From positions 33,374,558-33,438,557 of the forward strand of contig CM043946.1 in the NCBI GenBank assembly GCA_014529385.2: DNA of 64,000 bases, read 5' to 3'. The notes beneath the pieces are model-generated. The model worked only from the letters and a program-made list of their open reading frames with translations. It had not been told where the DNA came from and searched no databases. This document shows, one piece after another, positions 57,720-64,000 of this stretch; within the stretch, counting starts at the first letter, position 1, and each line of letters begins with the position of its first letter. The DNA comes from Adiantum capillus-veneris (Eukaryota; Streptophyta; Polypodiopsida; Polypodiales; Pteridaceae). Position numbers and translations under genes: made by a program.

Positions 57720-58151
57720 TAGTTGGCTAAGCATGGGTGCCCAAGTGTGAATGGGGCGAGCTCATATAAAAGTCAACTAAACCTAAAATTCACTCATTCT
57801 CTCATTTGTGCAATTGAAGAGTGCTCTTGCTCCATCTCCATCTTCTTCTTCTTCATCTCCTTGTGTGTGTGTGTGTGTGTATGTGTGAGAGAGAGAGAGA
57901 GAGAGTGTGTGCGATCGAGCATTGCGAGGGCGGCACGACGACGGTGAGGCGGTTGAGCGCGGCATAGCGGCATCTCCCTCTTCTTCGCGGCGAGGAATCC
58001 TCCACGACAGCAAGCGTAGAGCGGTGAGTGACACACCATCGCCATCTTTGAGCTTACTAGTTTAGGCTTGTTGTGTGCTTGGAGCCATTTGTGGCTCGTA
58101 CACAGTGTATCAGCAAGTTCCTTGCATTGACACGTGCGACATACACGCACA
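57720..58151 (+). repeat. LTR 3' part of copy B
   Basis: A TATA box (TATAAAA, 57765-57771) is followed by a transcribed-like segment with (TG)n(AG)n at 57862-57905 and ends just before the primer site. The left border is not defined, and I see no clear similarity to the LTR-like sequence of copy A, so the two LTRs may belong to different subfamilies. Confidence 0.45.
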
Positions 58152-58155
58152 TTTT

Positions 58156-58173
58156 TGGCGCCGTTGTCGGGAA
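58156..58173 (+). other. Primer-binding site, tRNA-Asp type
   Basis: TGGCGCCGTTGTCGGGAA, the Asp-tRNA-type primer site known from Athila-like plant Ty3 elements, with one or two differences from the usual form. Confidence 0.8.
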
Positions 58174-58907
58174 ATGCCATACACTAAGCTTGAATGGCAC
58201 TCTATGATTCTTTTGTGGTGCAATTTCAATTGTAGGAAGGGTAGGGAAGGAAGGTGTGTGTGTTGAGAAGAAGGATTCTGTGTTGCTACTGTGTATTTCT
58301 TTGTTAATAAAGTTTTGAAAGGTTACTGTGTTTTCTTTGTGATAAGGTCTTAGTATTAAGGTTGTTAGTTCTGTGTAATGCAAAGTACAGTAAGTAGGAA
58401 GTAGATCTGTGAGAGCTAATGAAGTGTGTTACTATGTAACAGTAGGTGTATTAGTTGTAAGTAGGTAGGTAGAGTGTGTGTGTGCTTGCGCACAGGCTGC
58501 GGCGACCTTATCCCCAAAAAAATAAAATAAAAAACTTATATATATATATATATATTTATTTATTTAAAATTTAGAAGTAGGATCGGGATCGGGAATATCT
58601 CCCAGACCCAAGGCCAAGCTCACGCTCAGGCTCAGGCCTCAGTCGCCCTTTAAAATTACGTATTTTAGCTTCACACATAGCTAAAAATTGACTTTTTTGA
58701 AGACCAACGGAGCTTTATGTGTCTGAACGTTGTGCTGTAAAGCACACTATGACCCTCTGACTAATACGCTCATTTTGAGCTATCACACACTTTAATTAAA
58801 AAATCGATCATTAAAAACATAAAAAAACGAGTGAAAACGGACGCCTAGAAAAGTAAGCGGTTAACCTTCGAAGTTATTCGCTGACACTTGTAGGGTGCCA
58901 AAGGCAC
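58174..58907 (+). other. Leader of copy B
   Basis: Untranslated, about 730 bases, with (TA)n near 58537-58556. Aligns with 6590-7090 in its second half. Confidence 0.65.
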
Positions 58908-61900
58908 ATGCATTTGTGCTCTGGTCATGTGCTAGAGATGGAGAAACTAGAGAGAATTTTGACTTACGCGAGTTCTCAATATCCACCTACCTTAGGTTTC
59001 GGGCCCTCGACGGGGATCCAAGGTAGTACAAACCAAGACCCGAACATAGCGGCTAGTGACTCTTCCTCTGACTACGACGTCATGGAGGGTTTCCCAATGC
59101 CTAATCCCGATAGCTCAAGCCAAGACATGGATGCCGCTTGAAGGAAACCTTTAGTAGAGCCACTCGCTCCGAACATGGAGCTAATGATGTAAATGAGGGG
59201 GGTGGGGAATTAGATTCTCCATTCATGACCAACGTAGACCCTATGCCCTTAGAGAATGTGCACGTGAATACTCCATTCACTGCACCTCGTGACTCTTCAG
59301 AGCTATTCCCCTCCGAGGTCATATTACCCGATGGTAGAAGCCTTGCTGAAGTGTAAGAGGTTGAGCGATATATCCTTGCAGCAAGGGAAAAGGAAGTCGA
59401 GAGCTTACGCAAGGCGGAGCAATGAAGAGAGTTAAAAGCGAAAGCCCCTATGTCAATATCCTTGCTAAGAGAGCAATCGAGTGCTCCTGACTTAGCAACT
59501 GCTAAGGGCCAACCCCTAGAAAGCAACATTGCATCTAGCTCAAAGGACACCCCTAGCACCTCAATCCTATATGGAGCGTTCTTAAATGAGAACTGGGAGT
59601 ACGAACTACAAACGGAAACTCTAACCGACCTATACACAGGTCACACCTATCACGTGGGTTGGTTAGATGTCCTACAATCCAAAATGGGTGCTACTAGTGT
59701 GGAGGATCAACAACAAAGAGTTTGTGAGGTCATCCATAGGGTCATTGAGCTAGAGAGACAGAACAAGGGGATCAACATGCCTTCAACGGGTCTCATGAGA
59801 TTCTTGGATACAAGAAAGGCTAAACAACCGACCTTATCGCAAATGGAGACTCCCTCGGTAAGTCGATGGATCCTCCATATGTTGTTTCGCCAGGGGTCTT
59901 AGTGCAATCTGAGCCCACAAGTGATAGCTTTACCTTTTCAAGTCTAGCTCATCTTTCCCTTGATGACACCACGGCTACCATGCCTACCCCAATGATGGGC
60001 ATGCCGAGAAACACGGCATGGACCTCATTTGTAAGTAAAGCACCACTACATGGTAGCTCAATGCCTGCAATAGTACCTACGAGTGTGTACCAATCATATA
60101 CACCCATGGGTCCTCGCACTCATGTAGTCCCTACCTCTCTCATTGTTTCAACTACCTATGCTCCACAACCACAACACCCAAGCTCTTATTTCCATGGGAC
60201 TATACCGGCTAGCATTAGCATGTCACATCCGATGTCTGCTATGCCTAGGGCCACACATATGAACTTTGGGCCACCACATGGCACAACATCGTACCCAACG
60301 TGGAACCGAAGGGCTTCCTATGCCCCAAGCCCAATGCCAATACCTACTCCACATGTAGTCTCTGGAGCGCCTTCACCGCGGTGCCTGCTCACTCAGGTGA
60401 CTTGGCAACATTTGCTCAAGCTATTGGTCGATCTATTGCTGAGAATGTGCGTAACACGCCTAATAGAGAGCCTAGAAGTAAGGCAGTACAAATAGCCAAG
60501 CTCACAAAAATATTTAGTGGAGACGGGGATGTGAGAAAGCATATCAAAGTGTTTGAACAAATATGCGATTCTCTAGGAGAACACAATGACCTACATAAGA
60601 GTAATGCTTTAAGCCTAACCTTAAGTGGGAAGGTAGGGGATTGGTATAGAACCCTAAGGGTGGAAGAAAAAACAATTTACCCTACTCTTAGGAGATTGTT
60701 CTTGAAAGAATACATACGAGAGGGAGTGCTTTGGGGTGTAGCCTCTCAACTCCAGAAAGCCCAACGAAAGGAAGGAGAGTCGGTGAGAGACTTTATTAGT
60801 CATTTGAAGCATTTGAATTCTCGTTGTAATCCAAATGAGCGCTTCAACAATAACCAATTGCTTGATAGATTCATTAGGGGATTACGACATGAGGATATCT
60901 ACAATGGCCTAGTCATTAGAGGTATCACCACTTGGGAAGCAGTCACCACCAATGCGATCCAATTGGAGGATAATTTAATGATTCAAGAAGAAAGAGTGTC
61001 TGTTGAGCCTAAATCTATTAGCTCGCAAGCATCGGGGCATCAGACAATGACCCTAAAGCCTATTGCTAAGGAGCCAAAGATATCTGAGATGAATTTAGCA
61101 GATCTCACCAAGGCTATTCAAGAGAGTCTTAGAGACAATCGTGCTCCGCAAAAAAATCTTATGTATCCAAGAAGGGAGCAACAATGGTGCTCAATATGCT
61201 ATGGACCGCATGGTACCAGTGAATGCCCTACTTTTAGAGTAAAATTCAATGGGAATTGCAATGCCTGTGGGAGGTATGGTCATCAATCTAAGATTGCATA
61301 GTATTTAAGGGCGCGATGGCCAATAGACCAACCTTAGCATGGATAGACACACCTCAAGTGCCTGCATTGATGCCGGACCCACCTCTTGAACAAACCGCAC
61401 AACACATGGTCCCTAGGGCCAAAATGTTGTTCAAACAACACCCTTACCACCTCTAGTGCTAGGACCGCAACCACCACATCCGAGAATCACTTCTGTGAAT
61501 CAAGTGGGTTGTGAGTCATCTATTGCTTGTTTGGAAGGCTGTGAGGAAGATATAGATCCTAATATTGCCTATGGAATGGATGTGCTTGAGGAAAGTACAC
61601 AATACTACATGGAGGACTATTGGGGACAAGTCAAACCTGTATATCAAGTAGCTCCTCTTACGACAAGAGGCCAAAATATCAATTACACTGCTAAGAGACC
61701 ACCTCTTCAATGCTATGAGTGTGAAGGTCCACATCGTGTAGCCGAGTGTCCTATTAGGCTACAAAAGAACGCCACACTAATGCAAACCAATCAAGCGATT
61801 AAGTCTACAATGCCGATACTCATGTGTAATCAATGTGGCATAGATCATTTGATTGCCCAATGTCCAAATAATCCAAATGCACCGAAGATCACACCATTAA

Positions 61901-62034
61901 ACTTGATTGAAGTTACCGAGAAGGCATCACAAAGTACACCTGTGGTACCAGTAAACGTACTCACACGATCGATGCTCCAAAAACAAAATTATATTCTTGA
62001 GGAAAGAGACACGGCATCAATTGCCCAATCTTAA
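58908..62034 (+). pseudogene. Gag polyprotein with zinc knuckles, copy B
   Basis: The N-terminal Ser/Pro-rich part is in 58908-60495 across several frames, with an in-frame TAA at about 59354. The Gag core is open for 333 codons (60300-61301) with VGDWYRTL, VRDFISHLKHLNSRC and FIRGLRHEDIYNGL. Knuckle 1 is intact here (CSICYGPHGTSEC). Knuckle 2 loses its last Cys because one G is missing (GHQSKIA then TAG; copy A has GHQAKDC). The next frame (61456-62034) carries knuckles 3 (CYECEGPHRVAEC) and 4 (CNQCGIDHLIAQC). Three of the four are CX2CX3HX4C, one residue shorter than the classical knuckle. Confidence 0.78.
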
Positions 62035-62134
62035 AAAAAGAAGAAAACACGAAGAAAGAGATCGCAAAAAGCAGCGAAGTCAGACCCCATTTCAAAGACC
62101 AACATAGGGACTGGTGACTGCCCCGTATATATGA

Positions 62135-63679
62135 ATGACGCTGAAGGAAGATTCTGATTCAGGTGAAACCATGAAGACCAAAACAACCACTAAGATAGAA
62201 ACCAACAAGGAAGATCTTCATGAGCCACAAAGGCAGGGATCCAAGAAGAAGATAGGAACTTATCCAAACCCTATAGAGGAGATTGAGCGAGTGAAGCAAT
62301 TAAGGAGTTTGGTAGAAGATACCCAAAGCGATTTAGAGCCAGCACCTAGGCAGATGCAAATTACAGACACCATGTTCCCTACGCAACAACAACCTCACCA
62401 AGTCCATAGACCCTTAGCCATACCTAGTGTCATCCAAGAAGAAAGTGATTTAAAGTCATGGGAAAGTGGGCGTACTCACTTCTTGATGGAAAGAATGTTT
62501 ACAGAGGGACTACTTGATCCTATCGAAGAAATGGAGATCCCATCTTCCCCACATCAAGGGACTGAAGTCCAAAAGGTCCCGTTAAACATTGCCAAATTGA
62601 TGGATTTCATGTCTTCATCAGTTAGAACCACCATCATGTCCAAACTATATAAAGACCTTGAGCTAGTCTCAGCTCTTCGAGCCGTCCTCAATGGAGAACT
62701 AAAGTTTGGGCTACCGCAATTTGCACAGATGGATGGACCTGGGGAGATGCCAACAGAGGAGGAACACTTAGATCCACAACCCAACCTAGATGAGAACCTT
62801 GTTATAGAAATACCTGTTAACAAGTTGGGACAATACTCTGAGGGTGATGAATCCAATGCGACCATACCAATCACTACTAAGGGATTTACTATGAAGGGAA
62901 TGCTTGATGGTGGCGCTAGGGTTAGCATTGTGACTAAAAATTGCTGGGAAACTATGGGAAGACCTCACCTTGCGACCACAACCATAGTAGTGAAGATGGC
63001 CAATGGGTCTATTGTTAAACCTATTGGGATGCTAGAAGATCTCAAGATCAAGGTCTTTGGACATAAAATAAGGATTACCTTCATTGTTATGGATTTCTCC
63101 AAACACACTATGGCATCGGAGATGATCTTAGGACGTCCTTTCATGAGGGAAGATAAAATGGTGCATGAATGATCTAAAAACCATGTCTACCTGCAATTCC
63201 AAGATTATGTCATTAGAGTGGATCTTGTAACTGGTCGAGCACATCCTCTAGGAAACATGTTTATAATTGATCATAGATCTGACACAACAGTTCACTTGGC
63301 CCCATTGCAGTATTGTTACATGTGTAAAGTGGACACTGATGTTGGGGAAGATTCTCCTTATATGGATGTACTACCTGGGATGACTGAGTCGGACAATGTG
63401 GATTGGGTCCACCTAGCAGCAACCATAGACACTTGGGGAAATAGGGGGGCGACATGGGTAACACCTGAGGGGGATGAAATGCCTGTACCCTTAAATATGC
63501 TAGAAGCAATGCATATAGCTTCTGACAAGACTCATCCTCATATAACAAAGAAAACAAACAAGTGGGTCCCTAAATCTTCTTTAGCGACCATAGCTAGTGC
63601 TAAAAAACAGAAGCCTTGTAAGAAACATCCCACTCACCCCAAAATTTGTAAGGAAACATGGTGGTGGATTCCTAAATGA
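62135..63679 (+). pseudogene. Retropepsin-like protease and coding tail, copy B
   Basis: A 345-codon open frame (62135-63172) covers the acidic linker, a conserved spacer (LMDFMSSSVRTTIMSKLY) and the protease: MLDGGARVSIV, VKMANGSIVKPIG and MILGRPFMRE. A TGA at 63170-63172 stands where copy A has the TGG of HDWSKNHVYLQF; the frame then continues with SPYMDVLPGM to 63679. The tail beyond the protease is Lys-rich with paired Cys/His residues. No RT motif was seen before the window ends. Confidence 0.78.
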
Positions 63680-64000
63680 CTATTGGAAGCCCAAGGCTAC
63701 TATAAAGGAAATGATCAAATCTAGGTGCCAAAACGTAAATTGTGCTCTTACTTGTCACCTGACCCATGTGCGCTAAATTCTGTGGCTCCAAAAAAAATTG
63801 AAGATTGCAGAAAGGAAAAAATCACGGAATGCTACACACCTGCTCCAGAGCTAGTTTGGGTACCAAAGAAAGAACGATTTGTTCCACCTAGCTCAGGAAC
63901 ATCGAAATCAAATGAAGCTTCTTGCTCTTCGTGTAGTTCCTATATGGAAATAGAAGCTTCAACACAACCTCCACCTACCATTGTACATATCCATACAAGC
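63680..64000 (+). pseudogene. Coding tail of copy B, continued to window edge
   Basis: Aligns with 1492-1960 of copy A in broken frames. It still carries Ser/Pro-rich coding-like sequence, with no polymerase motif. In copy A only about 100 bases separate the end of this tail from the polypurine tract. Confidence 0.55.

Larger units (their letters stand above)
57720..64000 (+). mobile_element. Ty3-type Gag-protease element, copy B (cut by window end)
   Basis: Order: partial LTR, primer site, leader, Gag with zinc knuckles, protease, coding tail. It matches copy A (1-7095) in opposite orientation from the leader onward. The window ends within the coding tail, before the polypurine tract. Stops and frameshifts lie at different places from those of copy A, so the ancestral frame was longer than in either copy. 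Confidence 0.8.

Overview
The window looks like nuclear DNA of a land plant with a large, repeat-filled genome. Plant-size introns with GT-AG borders, plant Ty3 and Copia retroelements, a CACTA transposon, a decayed PPR gene and one plant CBS-domain gene all point there. The retroelement and transposase lineages resemble those I associate with non-seed plants, so a fern-like genome is my guess, but the sequence does not prove it. I see only one apparently intact host gene (33303-34889, minus, two exons, CBSX5-like). Almost everything else is transposon, transposon debris or simple repeat.

Layout. 1-7095: minus-strand Ty3-type element with only Gag and protease, ending in a polypurine tract and LTR. 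7103-7667: tail of a Copia element (RNase H end, polypurine tract, LTR). 7847-25641: inverted repeats of about 1 kb bracket a region holding a degenerate DNA methyltransferase-like gene (minus), a cluster of CACGTG palindromes and a degenerate transposase-like gene (plus). A 9.6-kb Ty3 element (8093-17659) sits inside the left arm. 25672-33240: SWIM-finger debris, palindromes, mini- and microsatellites and long G or C runs. 33303-34980: the CBSX5-like gene and its TATA box. 35698-48922: a CACTA transposon with matching ends and a 3-bp target duplication (AAG), invaded by a second Ty3 element (38950-46439) with two RNase H domains and a deleted integrase; it also contains a 173-bp satellite array. 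48926-55060: mostly unassigned. 55063-57392: two short-LTR retroelement ends in opposite orientation with a PPR pseudogene between them. 57720-64000: a second copy of the Gag-protease element on the plus strand, cut by the window edge.

How parts relate. The two Gag-protease copies face each other across the window and expose each other's mutations: stop codons, single-base indels and a lost zinc ligand. Neither LTR/polypurine context leaves room for reverse transcriptase, so this family probably moves with enzymes made elsewhere. The most unusual content is the methyltransferase-like pseudogene at 19541-20599. It shows a DPPY-like motif followed by an FxGxGT-like motif, the order of the beta-class N4/N6 amino-methyltransferases, it has a clean 82-bp intron, and it lies beside a transposase-like gene between the inverted repeats.
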